In this document: positions 1-8,452 of the stretch, piece after piece
How positions within the stretch are numbered: the stretch's first letter is position 1
Layout: every line of letters starts with the position of its first letter
Source of the DNA: Pseudomonas sp. DNDY-54
GTDB taxonomy: Bacteria; Pseudomonadota; Gammaproteobacteria; Pseudomonadales; Pseudomonadaceae
Direction of reading: 5' to 3'
DNA length: 64,000 nucleotides
Assembly (NCBI RefSeq): GCF_019880365.1
Contig: NZ_CP082271.1
Span: forward strand, 1,488,001-1,552,000
Program-made: the position numbers and the translations under genes
Notes under the pieces: model-generated
Databases searched by the model: none
The model's input: only the letters and a program-made list of their open reading frames with translations
Told to the model about the DNA's origin: nothing

Positions 1-1
1 G

Positions 2-106
2 ATGGGCCTGATGCCGGACGGTATTCGCTTGCCCCTGACCTGGCTTAGCCAGCGCTGCCAAGAGCCGCTTCGCGACGCCATGCGTCAATCTGGTGTGCTG
101 GTCTGA
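2..106 (+). CDS. dapA: 4-hydroxy-tetrahydrodipicolinate synthase, C-terminal end (partial)
   Basis: Only the last 34 codons lie in the window, ending at a TGA at 104-106. The tail reads MGLMPDGIRLPLTWL, then a short helix ending GVLV, which I recognise as the C-terminus of Pseudomonas DapA, the cytoplasmic enzyme condensing pyruvate with aspartate semialdehyde in lysine and diaminopimelate synthesis. The following gene is bamC, the neighbour that dapA has in Pseudomonas and in enterobacteria, which supports the call. The catalytic lysine and tyrosine lie outside the window, so the assignment rests on the tail and on context. Confidence 0.8.
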   Translation: MGLMPDGIRLPLTWLSQRCQEPLRDAMRQSGVLV

Positions 107-147
107 ACACGTCTCCGGTGTACTGGTTTAACAATGAAGGAACATGC

Positions 148-1248
148 ATGAAGCGACTGGCCGGACTCTCGACCCTAGCCCTGATTATCTCTGGAACCAG
201 CGGTTGTGGCTGGTTGTGGGGCGACGACGGATATTTCCGCGACCGTGGCAGCGACTACCTGCAGGCACATCAGGTGCCGCCGATGCAGGTTCCCGCCGAC
301 GCCGAACTGCGCCCGATCGAGCCGCTGCTACCCATTCCTCAGCAGGTAGCTGACACCCGTAGTACCGACGAGTACGAAGTGCCGCGTCCACAGCGGCTAT
401 TGATTGCCGAAGAGGCCAGCGAATTCAGCCTGCAAACCTCAGAAGATGCGCGCTGGCTCGTTGCTATGCGCGCGCCCTCTCAGGTTTGGGCAGCCGCCCG
501 CCAGTTCTTTACGGATAACGGTTTCCAGATCGCCGAAGAGCGTCCGCAGACGGGCGAGTTCGCTACAGCTTGGCAAACACGTGATCAGTTGTCGCCCGCC
601 TTGGTACGCAACCTGGGTCTGGGCCAGGGGGAGACACGTGTTCGGGTACGTATCGAGCCAGGCGTACAGCGAGACACCAGCGAGATATACCTGCTTAGCG
701 TTCAGCGTCCTGCGGGCAGCAACGCTGATGTCGCTTGGCCTGACGAGCCGGCCAATGCCGAGCTTGACCGGGTACTGCTGGATGAACTGCAGGCAGGCTT
801 GAATAGCAGTGCAGCGCAGGGCGGTTCGGCCTCCCTTCTTGCTGAGCGTGAATTCGATGCGCCTAGTCGCGTAACACTCAGCGAAGCCGGCAGCGGCACG
901 CCGGTGCTAAGGCTCGACACTGATTTCAACCGAGCCTGGTCGAGTGTTGGCCGCGCACTGGCGGCCAGTGACATTCTCGTCGAGGACTTGGACCGGACAC
1001 TGGGCGTTTATTACATTAACTTGTCCGAAGGTGCGGCGAATCCGGACGACAAGCCCGGGTTCTTCTCGCGGTTGTTTGGCGGGGCGCCAGACCGAGAGGA
1101 GATCGAGGCGCGTGCCGAGCGCTATCAGGTCCGGGTAACTGACGTGGGCGGCAACGTACACGTGACACTCGACAAGGACCTCGAAACCGTCGCGCCATCC
1201 GACGTCGCGCGTCGCGTGCTGAACATGCTCAAGGACAGTCTGGACTGA
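148..1248 (+). CDS. bamC: Outer membrane assembly lipoprotein BamC (NlpB)
   Basis: BamC is an accessory lipoprotein of the BAM complex, which inserts beta-barrel proteins into the outer membrane. The product has 366 residues, close to the family size. A hydrophobic signal of about 19 residues leads to a lipobox-like TSGC with the lipidated cysteine at residue 20. An unstructured proline-rich linker follows (about 35-95), then two helix-grip domains (about 100-215 and 255-365). I chose the ATG at 148 because GAAGGA lies at 136-141; an in-frame upstream start at 118 would place residues before the signal peptide. It lies directly after dapA and ends before a strong terminator at 1279-1311. Confidence 0.88.
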   Translation: MKRLAGLSTLALIISGTSGCGWLWGDDGYFRDRGSDYLQAHQVPPMQVPADAELRPIEPLLPIPQQVADTRSTDEYEVPRPQRLLIAEEASEFSLQTSEDARWLVAMRAPSQVWAAARQFFTDNGFQIAEERPQTGEFATAWQTRDQLSPALVRNLGLGQGETRVRVRIEPGVQRDTSEIYLLSVQRPAGSNADVAWPDEPANAELDRVLLDELQAGLNSSAAQGGSASLLAEREFDAPSRVTLSEAGSGTPVLRLDTDFNRAWSSVGRALAASDILVEDLDRTLGVYYINLSEGAANPDDKPGFFSRLFGGAPDREEIEARAERYQVRVTDVGGNVHVTLDKDLETVAPSDVARRVLNMLKDSLD

Positions 1249-1278
1249 TTCGGCAAACCTGTCCGCTACAACCCATCC

Positions 1279-1311
1279 AGGCGAAACCCTTTGGTTTCGC
1301 CTGTTTCGTTT
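1279..1311 (+). terminator. Rho-independent terminator after bamC
   Basis: A perfect 10-bp stem (AGGCGAAACC at 1279-1288, GGTTTCGCCT at 1293-1302) with a CTTT loop is followed by GTTTCGTTT. It ends the dapA-bamC unit and rules out purC starts upstream of about 1311. Confidence 0.8.
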
Positions 1312-1383
1312 GATGAAAGACCCGATCGTTACGGCTGCTTGTTTTCGCAACGTGGCGATGGCTCGGTAACCGTGAGAAGCGCC

Positions 1384-2253
1384 ATGACCACTCCCAGTGC
1401 ACTTAGCCTGAAGAAAATCTACTCCGGCAAGGTCCGTGACCTGTATGAGATCGACGACAAACGCATGCTCATGGTCGCCACTGATCGGCTGTCAGCGTTC
1501 GATGTGATCCTTGCCGAGCCGATTCCGGAGAAGGGCAAAATCCTCACGGCCATTTCCAACTTCTGGTTCGACAAGCTCGCTCACCTGGTTCCCAATCACT
1601 TTACCGGAGACAAGGTCGAGGACGTGGTTCCGGCAGCAGAGTTGCCGCTAGTAGAAGGGCGGGCGGTGGTGGCCAAGCGGCTGAAGCCCGTTGCGGTCGA
1701 GGCCATCGTGCGCGGTTACATTGTCGGTTCGGGCTGGAAGGAATATCAGAAAAGCGGGACCGTCTGCGGTATCCAGTTGCCGTCTGGCTTGAAGGAAGCA
1801 TCGAAGCTGCCGCAGCCAATATTCACTCCGTCGACGAAGGCTGCAGTTGGCGATCACGACGAGAATATTTCGTTCGAGCAGTGCGAGGCCATTATTGGCG
1901 AGGCGCTTGCAGCTCAGGTGCGCGATACCTCTATCGCGCTCTATACGGCCGCCGTCGAGTATGCCGCTACTCGCGGCATTATCATCGCCGACACCAAATT
2001 CGAGTTTGGCCTCGACGAGCATGGCCGCCTGACGCTGATGGATGAAGTGCTGACTCCGGATTCCAGTCGTTTCTGGCCCGCCGACAGCTATCAGGAAGGA
2101 AGCAACCCGCCGAGCTTCGACAAACAGTTCGTGCGTGATTGGCTGGAAACCACCGGGTGGAACAAAGAACCTCCCGCACCGCCGGTGCCGACAGAAGTTG
2201 CGCAGAAAACCGCTGATAAGTACCGCGAAGCCCTCACGCGCCTTACGGCCTGA
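1384..2253 (+). CDS. purC: Phosphoribosylaminoimidazole-succinocarboxamide synthase (SAICAR synthetase), long type
   Basis: This enzyme joins aspartate to CAIR using ATP in purine synthesis. The 289-residue product has the N-terminal ATP-binding motif KIYSGKVRDLYEI (about 10-22), SAFDVIL, the signature FTPSTKAAVGDHDENIS and the late motif IIADTKFEFGLD. Its length and motifs match the long ADE1-like branch, not the roughly 236-residue E. coli type that I recall at this position in P. aeruginosa. The start at ATG 1384 gives the usual short N-terminus before the first beta strand; an earlier frame-open start (1291) lies inside the terminator hairpin. The ribosome site is weak (GAGAAG). Confidence 0.9.
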   Translation: MTTPSALSLKKIYSGKVRDLYEIDDKRMLMVATDRLSAFDVILAEPIPEKGKILTAISNFWFDKLAHLVPNHFTGDKVEDVVPAAELPLVEGRAVVAKRLKPVAVEAIVRGYIVGSGWKEYQKSGTVCGIQLPSGLKEASKLPQPIFTPSTKAAVGDHDENISFEQCEAIIGEALAAQVRDTSIALYTAAVEYAATRGIIIADTKFEFGLDEHGRLTLMDEVLTPDSSRFWPADSYQEGSNPPSFDKQFVRDWLETTGWNKEPPAPPVPTEVAQKTADKYREALTRLTA

Positions 2254-2357
2254 GCGCGACGCAGGGCGGCCATGGAAAGTTGGTTTAAGGGCACAGCAAA
2301 ACGGGTGACGGGTCGATGCAAGATCCTGAATATCGAGAAAAAACCGTCGCCCTGGGG

Positions 2358-2386
2358 TTCGACAATCGTTTCTGAACTGCTATGAT
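2358..2386 (+). promoter_or_regulatory. Promoter of tRNA-Ser
   Basis: A -35-like TTCGAC (2358-2363) and a -10 TATGAT (2381-2386) are separated by 17 bp. A GC-rich discriminator (GCGCGCC) follows and the tRNA begins 10 bp after the -10, as in stringently controlled stable-RNA promoters. Confidence 0.7.
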
Positions 2387-2396
2387 GCGCGCCGCT

Positions 2397-2486
2397 GGAG
2401 AGATGCCGGAGTGGCCGAACGGGACGGATTCGAAATCCGTTGTACCCTCGCGGGTACCTAGGGTTCAAATCCCTATCTCTCCGCCA
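2397..2486 (+). tRNA. tRNA-Ser (CGA)
   Basis: A 90-nt class II tRNA. The acceptor stem pairs GGAGAGA with TCTCTCC, the anticodon stem ACGGA/TCCGT encloses the loop TTCGAAA with anticodon CGA, a long variable arm is present (TACCCTCGCGGGTA), the T arm reads GGGTTCAAATCCC, and CCA is encoded. Confidence 0.97.
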
Positions 2487-2494
2487 TTACATAT

Positions 2495-2533
2495 GAAAAG
2501 CCCCTAACTGTTCCGCAGTCAGGGGCTTTTTCG
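2495..2533 (+). terminator. Terminator after tRNA-Ser, possibly bidirectional
   Basis: The stem AAAAGCCCCT pairs with AGGGGCTTTT and is followed by a T-rich tail. Because the stem is A-rich on the left and T-rich on the right, it could also stop transcripts coming from the minus-strand gene at 2620-2895. Confidence 0.8.
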
Positions 2534-2619
2534 TTTCAAGTCCATTGTAATGGGTGGGCTGGCGCTGAGCCGGTTACGCGTCCTTGCGCGGGGGCTTCTA
2601 GCCCTGGCCACACTGACCG

Positions 2620-2895
2620 TCATTGCTCAGTCGGGGCGCGTTGCGGCGAGTCCTCTTTGTCTTCGTCACCCGCGTCGGTGCCATGTGCGTTGTCAATCGT
2701 ATCCTCGGACAGCCGTGGTTCAGGGTCCTGCCCGGCGGGATTCTGGTAGCCATGCGCGCCTGCTTCGTTGTTGATGTCCTGTTGGCTCTGGCTGCCGGTG
2801 CTGTTGGTTTCTGGTGCAAGCGTGTCCTGATTGGCAAAAGCGGTTGTCGCTAACAAGGTCAGCGCAAGTGCGGTGGGGATCGTCAGCGTCTTCAT
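2620..2895 (-). CDS. Small secreted acidic protein of unknown function
   Basis: The product has 91 residues. A clear Sec signal peptide of about 21 residues ends AFA, followed by a highly polar tail rich in Asp, Glu, Gln, Asn, Ser and Pro with no cysteine and little hydrophobic content, so the mature 70 residues are probably disordered. A good ribosome site (GAGGACATCC then ATG) supports expression. It stands alone between tRNA-Ser and a divergent membrane protein gene. I recognise no family and assign no function. The alternative of a spurious frame is less likely given the signal peptide and ribosome site. Confidence 0.6.
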   Translation of the reverse strand: MKTLTIPTALALTLLATTAFANQDTLAPETNSTGSQSQQDINNEAGAHGYQNPAGQDPEPRLSEDTIDNAHGTDAGDEDKEDSPQRAPTEQ

Positions 2896-3071
2896 TGGAT
2901 GTCCTCGACGGTATGGGCTCTTTGCTTCGGACCGGCAACGCGGATCGTTGTTCGTGACGAGGCATCGCCAGCTGCTCGGATTGATCCTTTCCCCGACGAT
3001 CTGATCCGGCTTTGGGGCACCGGGTCGTCAATTGGCGGTCCCAGCTAACGAATTTCCTACCGAGACTTCAC

Positions 3072-3722
3072 ATGATCGAGTGGTTGATGAACAACCAGCA
3101 GCTGATCTCGCTGCTGATCTCTGCCAGCACGCTGCTAGTGTGGGTGTTTTACGCCCAGTTGCTGTTGCTCAACTTCCGTCGTCAGCGCAAGCCGAGCCTG
3201 ATCATCAATCGCGGTGCCGGCAAGGGACTGGGTTCGCTCTGCCTGATTTCCAACATGAGTGCCGAGCCGATGTTCATTAATCAACTGACCGTTTCGATCG
3301 AAACATCCAAAGGTCCGTTGGAGGTCGATGTGACCGATATTCGGCAGAGCATCGATGAGGAAGACGGTGCCTCACCCGATTTACCGATCTATCAGACGAC
3401 CCACCAGGGCCCAATGCGCAGCGGCGACTTCATTCACATAGGTACATTCCAAGGCATGCTGCTCGCCGTTGCGGAGCAGCACGGAATTGAACTGGACGGG
3501 TTGAAGCCCGTGGGCGACTGGAAATTTCATACGCTGGAAGTCCGAGCAGTGGCGTTCTACGGTCCCGAGCGCCACCCCATCGGGGTTTTGCGTCGATTTC
3601 GCCTGCATGGTTGCGGGGAGCCAGATTGCGCCCTGATACCTGAGAGCCCTTTCACCCACCAATTGTTGTCGCGCCGCGATCGACGAAAGGTACGCCAGTG
3701 GCTAAGCGAGTCACTGGGATGA
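3072..3722 (+). CDS. Membrane-anchored hypothetical protein
   Basis: The 216-residue product starts with one hydrophobic segment (about residues 10-33), then a basic RRQRKP stop-transfer, predicting an N-out or N-in single anchor and a soluble domain of about 180 residues in the cytoplasm. The soluble part looks like beta-rich sequence (SLCLISNMSAEPMFINQLTVSI) and ends in a basic helix. I chose ATG 3072; ATG 3087 is also possible. An earlier in-frame start at 3012 adds an unlikely leader. I do not recognise a named family. The gene stands alone, 209 bp before the GMC oxidoreductase gene. Confidence 0.65.
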   Translation: MIEWLMNNQQLISLLISASTLLVWVFYAQLLLLNFRRQRKPSLIINRGAGKGLGSLCLISNMSAEPMFINQLTVSIETSKGPLEVDVTDIRQSIDEEDGASPDLPIYQTTHQGPMRSGDFIHIGTFQGMLLAVAEQHGIELDGLKPVGDWKFHTLEVRAVAFYGPERHPIGVLRRFRLHGCGEPDCALIPESPFTHQLLSRRDRRKVRQWLSESLG

Positions 3723-3931
3723 GGAGGCTTCGCGGGTACGTCCACCGCACTGGTCGCGCGAAACGTCCGGAACTTCGGCTTGGCATACCGGTCTCGTTTA
3801 GCTGGCAATGATGCCAGTGGGCGGAGCCCAAAATCGTTGGAACGCTTGCGGCGCGCACGACGTGATTGGTTGCGCGATTGTTGATCAGGCAGCAGGTCTA
3901 CGGGCCCGGTGCGAAAAGGAAGGGTAGTTAG

Positions 3932-5383
3932 GTGGAAATCAACCGCGTAAGCGCAAGGGATGTCGACAAGGCACAGTATGAGTTGGTCGTGATCGGGTCT
4001 GGTTTTGGTTCCAGTTTCTTTCTGACCGAAGCGTTGAAGCACCTCACCGGGCGCGCATTGATCATCGAGTGGGGTGATTTTCATCCTTGGGACTGGCAAA
4101 TCCAGACTCAAAGCAGTTCCGTGATCGCGCCAGAGTCCACCTACGACAATCGCGGTGAGAAGCCCTGGAACACCACGATCGCGCTCGGCGGCGGTATGAA
4201 CTGCTGGTATTCGCAAACGCCTCGCTTGCATCCCAGCGATTTTGCGATCCGCACTCGCTACGGTGTCGGCAACGACTGGCCGCTGAGCTACGAGGATCTG
4301 GAACCCTACTATTGCCAGGCCGAGCAGATCATGTCGATCGCCGGGGATGAGGACATGGCCAAAGTGCTGCCGCGCAGTCGGCCGTTTCCACAGCCGCCGC
4401 ACAAGGGATCGTCGATCGACATGCTGATGAAAGAGGCGATGCCCGATCATCACTTCATCATGCCGACCGGTCGCGCTCGGGTAGCGACCGGCACCCGCGG
4501 CGTTTGTTGTGCAAACGCGACCTGCAACCTGTGCCCGGTAAATGCCAAGTTCACCGCGCAGAACGGTCTTGCTGAGCTGTACCGCCACCCCAAGGTGGAC
4601 GTTTGCCTGAAGACCGAGGTGCGCACGCTCGAATACGAAGGCGGCACTATCAAGAGTGCAACAATTTTGTCCGAAGGCCGTGAGTTCAAGGTGTTCGGCG
4701 ACCTGTTCGTGCTGGGCGCGAATGCCATCCAGAGCCCGGCGATCTTACTGCGCTCTGATATTAACTTCGGCGAAACCGGGATGGGCTTGCACGAGCAGGT
4801 GGGTGCAAACGTCGAGGTATACCTCGATGGATTGGGTAATTTCGATGGCAGCACCATCACCACCGGCCTGAACTATTCGCTGTACGACGGCGATTTCCGC
4901 AAGGACCACTCCGCGTGCCTGGTTTACTTCGAGAATCGGTGGCCCTACGGGCTGCGACCGGAGCGTGGACGCTGGAATCAGACCTTGCCCTTGATGCTGG
5001 TGAGCGAGGATTTGCCCAACGTGGAAAACCGTGTCGTGGTCGATCCGCAAAGCGGGCAGGCAATCATCGACTACCGCGGTGAGTCCGATTACGGGATGAA
5101 GGGTGTTCAGTTCGGTCTGGACAGCCTGGAGAAACTGCTCGCACCGCTGCCGGTCGAATCGATCAACTTTCGAGAGTGGCGCCTGACCGAGTCGCATGTT
5201 CAAGGCACGCTGCGTATGGGGCAGGTTGACGACGGCTCGGTGGTGGACGGCCAGATGCTGCATCACCAGATGCGCAACCTGGTGGTGGTCGGAACGGCAA
5301 CGTACCCGAGCTGTTCGCCAGCGAATCCCAGCCTGACCGCCGCCGCCTTGTCCATCCGTGCCGCCGATCTGCTGTACAGCTAA
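3932..5383 (+). CDS. GMC-type FAD-dependent oxidoreductase (sugar/alcohol dehydrogenase large subunit-like)
   Basis: The GMC family uses FAD to oxidise alcohols and sugars. The 483-residue product has a dinucleotide-binding motif VVIGSGFGSSF at residues 19-29, a substrate domain, and a C-terminal GMC segment containing HVQGTLRMG (about 420) and the closing motif SPANPSLTAAALSIRAADLL. A cysteine-rich stretch around residues 190-205 (GVCCANATCNLCP) resembles that of bacterial gluconate and fructose dehydrogenase large subunits, where such cysteines hold an Fe-S cluster. The start is GTG with AAGGAAGGG 8 bases before it. The next gene encodes a small exported partner, so the pair probably forms a membrane-linked dehydrogenase. 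The substrate is unknown; no cytochrome c subunit follows. Confidence 0.8.
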   Translation: MEINRVSARDVDKAQYELVVIGSGFGSSFFLTEALKHLTGRALIIEWGDFHPWDWQIQTQSSSVIAPESTYDNRGEKPWNTTIALGGGMNCWYSQTPRLHPSDFAIRTRYGVGNDWPLSYEDLEPYYCQAEQIMSIAGDEDMAKVLPRSRPFPQPPHKGSSIDMLMKEAMPDHHFIMPTGRARVATGTRGVCCANATCNLCPVNAKFTAQNGLAELYRHPKVDVCLKTEVRTLEYEGGTIKSATILSEGREFKVFGDLFVLGANAIQSPAILLRSDINFGETGMGLHEQVGANVEVYLDGLGNFDGSTITTGLNYSLYDGDFRKDHSACLVYFENRWPYGLRPERGRWNQTLPLMLVSEDLPNVENRVVVDPQSGQAIIDYRGESDYGMKGVQFGLDSLEKLLAPLPVESINFREWRLTESHVQGTLRMGQVDDGSVVDGQMLHHQMRNLVVVGTATYPSCSPANPSLTAAALSIRAADLLYS

Positions 5384-5392
5384 GGAATGCCC

Positions 5393-5812
5393 ATGAAGCG
5401 TCGTACATTGTTGCTTTCATCTGCCGCCACGCTAGGGCTTGCGGCTGTCGCTTCGGCGGCCTGGGTTTACGAAGACCGGCAAGTATTCATCCCCGAGCTG
5501 CTGCACCGTTTGGTGGGTGATTTTCAGATGGACGCTGAGGATCAACGCAAGTTTGTCGATGCTCTGGCGGGGCACTATGGCGCCGAGAAGCTCACGGCGT
5601 TGATGGGGTTGTACAAAATTCGCGAGGAAACCGGTGTTGGCAGTCCGTACACCGATCTTCGGGTGGATAACTTCGAGCGCCGGTTGCTGACGGACTTCGT
5701 GGTGTCGACCGATTATCTCAGTCGCCAGCATGAGCCCAATCCGACAGTGTCCTTTCTGGGCTATCGCCTGCCGTGCAGCAATCCCTACGCGCGGTTCGAC
5801 GGGTTGACGTGA
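5393..5812 (+). CDS. Small signal-anchored partner subunit of the GMC oxidoreductase
   Basis: The 139-residue product begins MKRRTLLLSSAATLGLAAVA, a twin-arginine-like or hydrophobic export signal, then a small helical domain. Size, signal and position directly after the GMC gene (9 bp from its stop) match the gamma subunits of membrane-bound gluconate or fructose dehydrogenases, which carry the large subunit across the inner membrane by hitchhiking on the Tat signal. AAGGA lies 6 bases before ATG 5393; ATG 5387 would touch the ribosome site and is rejected. The subunit assignment is inference from context, not from a strong motif. Confidence 0.65.
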   Translation: MKRRTLLLSSAATLGLAAVASAAWVYEDRQVFIPELLHRLVGDFQMDAEDQRKFVDALAGHYGAEKLTALMGLYKIREETGVGSPYTDLRVDNFERRLLTDFVVSTDYLSRQHEPNPTVSFLGYRLPCSNPYARFDGLT

Positions 5813-5915
5813 GGTGTGGCTGGTTTCGCCAGTCGTGTGCTGATCCGCGCCAACCGGGAGTAGCCTTGCTGCCAAGGTCAGGCGTTGCCTGCCGTTTTCC
5901 CGAGGAGATCAGCTT

Positions 5916-6914
5916 ATGCGCATCGCAGTATTCAGTACCAAGCCCTATGACCGCCGTTTTCTTGATCAGGCCAACCAGACGCAGCATGAGCTGACCTACT
6001 TCGACCCCCAGCTGACGGCAGAAACTGCGCCACTCGCTGCTGGTTTCGAGGCCGTCTGTGCATTCGTCAATGACAAGCTCGACGCACCGGTGCTGCGGTT
6101 GCTACATGGCAACGGTACGAGGCTGATCGCGTTGCGCTCGGCGGGGTTCAACAACGTTGACTTACCCGAGGCGGAGCGGCTCGGCATGACCGTCGTGCGT
6201 GTACCGGCTTATTCGCCGCATGCGGTGGCCGAGCATGCGGTGGCGCTGGTGCTCAGCCTCAACCGGATGACCTTTCGTGCCTACAACCGTGTGCGTGAGG
6301 GCAACTTCTCCCTTGATGGGCTGCTCGGCTTCGACCTCTTCGGCAAGACAGTCGGCGTGATCGGTACGGGCAAGATCGGGCTGATCTTCGCCGACATCAT
6401 GCATGGCTTTGGCTGCAAGATTCTGGCGGCTGACCCGTACCCAAGCCCAGATGCCAAGCCATTCGTAGAGTACGTCGCGCTGGAACGCCTGCTGGGCGAC
6501 TCGGATATCGTCTCTCTGCATTGCCCGCTCACGCCGGAAACCGATCACCTGATCGATGCCAAGGCGGTCGCGCAGATGAAGGACGGGGTCATGCTTATCA
6601 ACACCGGGCGGGGCCGGGTAATTGATACCAAGGCGGTGATCGAAGGGCTCAAGAGCGGAAAGATCGGCCGACTCGGGCTTGATGTGTACGAAGAAGAGGA
6701 ACACCTGTTCTTCCAGGACCTGTCCCAGCGCGTCATCAGTGATGACCAGTTCATGCGCCTGACCACTTTTCATAACGTGCTGATCACTGGCCACCAGGCG
6801 TTCTTCACCTCCGAGGCACTAACCAACATCGCCGACACTACCATCGCCAATATCACTGCCTTCGAGAGCGGCACTGGCACCTTGCATCGGGTCAACGCGG
6901 ACAAGATCGCCTGA
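5916..6914 (+). CDS. ldhA: D-2-hydroxyacid dehydrogenase, fermentative D-lactate dehydrogenase type
   Basis: The 332-residue enzyme should reduce pyruvate to D-lactate with NADH. Sequence features are the NAD-binding motif GVIGTGKIG (about 147-155), the catalytic arginine loop LINTGRGRVIDTKAV (about 228-242), the conserved DVYEEE and the late histidine in ITGHQAFFT (about 290). The N-terminal MRIAVFSTKPYD and the length match LdhA proteins of gammaproteobacteria. GAGG precedes the ATG. Its stop overlaps the ATG of the next gene (TGATG at 6912-6916), so it is translationally coupled to a lactate-permease family transporter, which supports lactate as product or substrate. Confidence 0.9.
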   Translation: MRIAVFSTKPYDRRFLDQANQTQHELTYFDPQLTAETAPLAAGFEAVCAFVNDKLDAPVLRLLHGNGTRLIALRSAGFNNVDLPEAERLGMTVVRVPAYSPHAVAEHAVALVLSLNRMTFRAYNRVREGNFSLDGLLGFDLFGKTVGVIGTGKIGLIFADIMHGFGCKILAADPYPSPDAKPFVEYVALERLLGDSDIVSLHCPLTPETDHLIDAKAVAQMKDGVMLINTGRGRVIDTKAVIEGLKSGKIGRLGLDVYEEEEHLFFQDLSQRVISDDQFMRLTTFHNVLITGHQAFFTSEALTNIADTTIANITAFESGTGTLHRVNADKIA

Positions 6915-8452
6915 TGCCGAATCTGCTGTTCGCCGGGCTCGCGGCTGTTCCTATCATCGCGATACTGGTGTTGATGGTCGGATTTCGCTGGTCCGCCGCG
7001 CGCTCTGGCAGTGTCGGCTTGCTTCTCGCCCTTGGCATCGCTTGGTTTGCCTTCGGCTACGGTACGCGGGTGCTGCCTGAACTGGGTGTTGGCGTTGCCA
7101 CGGCCGGCGCGCTGGGCGAAGCGCTGTTTCTGGCGATGACCATCCTCTGGATCATCTTTCCGGCACTGTGCATCCACGAGTTGCAGTCGCGCACCGGTGC
7201 GATCGATGTATTGCGTGAAGCCATGGGACGGCTGTCCGACGATCCGCGCATCGTTGCCTTGCTGGTGGCTTGGTTCTTCGTCTTGTTCATCGAGGGCGCC
7301 GCAGGCTTCGGTACCTCAGTCGCCCTGGCCGCGCCGTTTCTGGTTGCCGCAGGTTTTGGTCGGGTGGAGGCGGTGAGCATCGCCTTGATCGGCCACGCCG
7401 TCGGGGTGTCCTTTGGCGCGGTGGGGACGCCGATCCTGCCACAGTTGGCGGTCACGCCCTTCAGCGGCGGTGAACTGGCCGCGGCGACTGCGAACTACCA
7501 CGTTCTGCTGGGCTGGCTGATGCCGCTGGTGGTGATGTGGCTGGTGTCACGAGCATTTGCCGGCAGCCGGCAGATTTCGCTATCGCAGTGGGCGTGGCCG
7601 CTGTACGCCGCTGCGGCGTTCCTGCTGCCGTTCTACCTGATCGCCGTGTTCATCGGGCCTGAACTGCCGACGCTGGGCGGGGCCTTGCTGGGCGCGATGA
7701 TCTTCGTTGCGATGCTGGTGACACTGCGCCGCCGCGAGGGTGCTCGCGCGGCAGGGCAGAGCGGTGCATCCGGACAGCAGCTGTTGCGGGCATCGGCGCC
7801 CTATCTGGCTCTGGTTGCGCTGGTGCTGGTGACGCGTTTGATCACACCGATCCGCGAAGCGCTGCAGGGGGTGACGCTGGCGTGGCGATTCGAAGCGTTC
7901 AGCGGCAGCATGGCCATGCTCTATCACCCGGGCACCTTGCTGCTGTTGAGCTTTCTCATCGGTGCGTTCTGTCAGCGTGCGGCCTTTGCCGAGGTTTCTG
8001 CGTCCGCAGTTCAGGTGCTGCGGCGCATGCTGTCGGTGACACTGGCGCTAACCGCGATGCTGGCGTTGTCGCGGGTGATGGTGCACGCGCAGATGATCGA
8101 TACCCTGGCATTGGCCGCGGCTAACGCAACCGGGGGTGTCTGGCCGTTGTTCGCGCCCTTCGTGGGTGTGCTGGGTACCTTCGTGACCGGCTCGGCTACC
8201 GCATCCAACATCCTGTTCAGTGACTTCCAGCAAGCCACCGCAGAGCGCCTGGGTATGCCGGCGCTGCCCTTGCTTGGCGCTCAGGGTTTTGGCGCAGCGG
8301 TCGGCAACATCATCTGCCCGCACAACATCGTGGCGGCTAGCGCGACGGTGAATCTGGTCGGCCAAGAGGGCGAGGTGCTGCGGCGTACCCTCGCGCCGTC
8401 CCTGATCTATGCCCTGCTGGGCGGGATGCTCGCGCTCTGGGTGTTCGTCTAG
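6914..8452 (+). CDS. Lactate permease (LctP) family transporter
   Basis: The 512-residue inner membrane protein is almost wholly hydrophobic with about 12-13 predicted transmembrane segments. Typical LctP family blocks are visible: FIEGAAGFGTSVALAAPFL (about 120-138), GVSFGAVGTPILPQL (about 160-174) and late FVTGSATASNILFSDFQ and GNIICPHNIVAA. The family carries lactate or glycolate with protons. It overlaps ldhA by one base. Most LctP genes sit with lactate-oxidising enzymes (lldD, dld); here the partner is a pyruvate-reducing enzyme, so export of fermentation lactate or exchange is possible. Its stop abuts the convergent AraC gene. Confidence 0.85.
   Translation: MPNLLFAGLAAVPIIAILVLMVGFRWSAARSGSVGLLLALGIAWFAFGYGTRVLPELGVGVATAGALGEALFLAMTILWIIFPALCIHELQSRTGAIDVLREAMGRLSDDPRIVALLVAWFFVLFIEGAAGFGTSVALAAPFLVAAGFGRVEAVSIALIGHAVGVSFGAVGTPILPQLAVTPFSGGELAAATANYHVLLGWLMPLVVMWLVSRAFAGSRQISLSQWAWPLYAAAAFLLPFYLIAVFIGPELPTLGGALLGAMIFVAMLVTLRRREGARAAGQSGASGQQLLRASAPYLALVALVLVTRLITPIREALQGVTLAWRFEAFSGSMAMLYHPGTLLLLSFLIGAFCQRAAFAEVSASAVQVLRRMLSVTLALTAMLALSRVMVHAQMIDTLALAAANATGGVWPLFAPFVGVLGTFVTGSATASNILFSDFQQATAERLGMPALPLLGAQGFGAAVGNIICPHNIVAASATVNLVGQEGEVLRRTLAPSLIYALLGGMLALWVFV

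Noticed and set aside
3557..4588. A 343-codon minus-strand frame opposite the GMC oxidoreductase start
   Set aside because: It overlaps two credible plus-strand genes and has no domain similarity that I can see.
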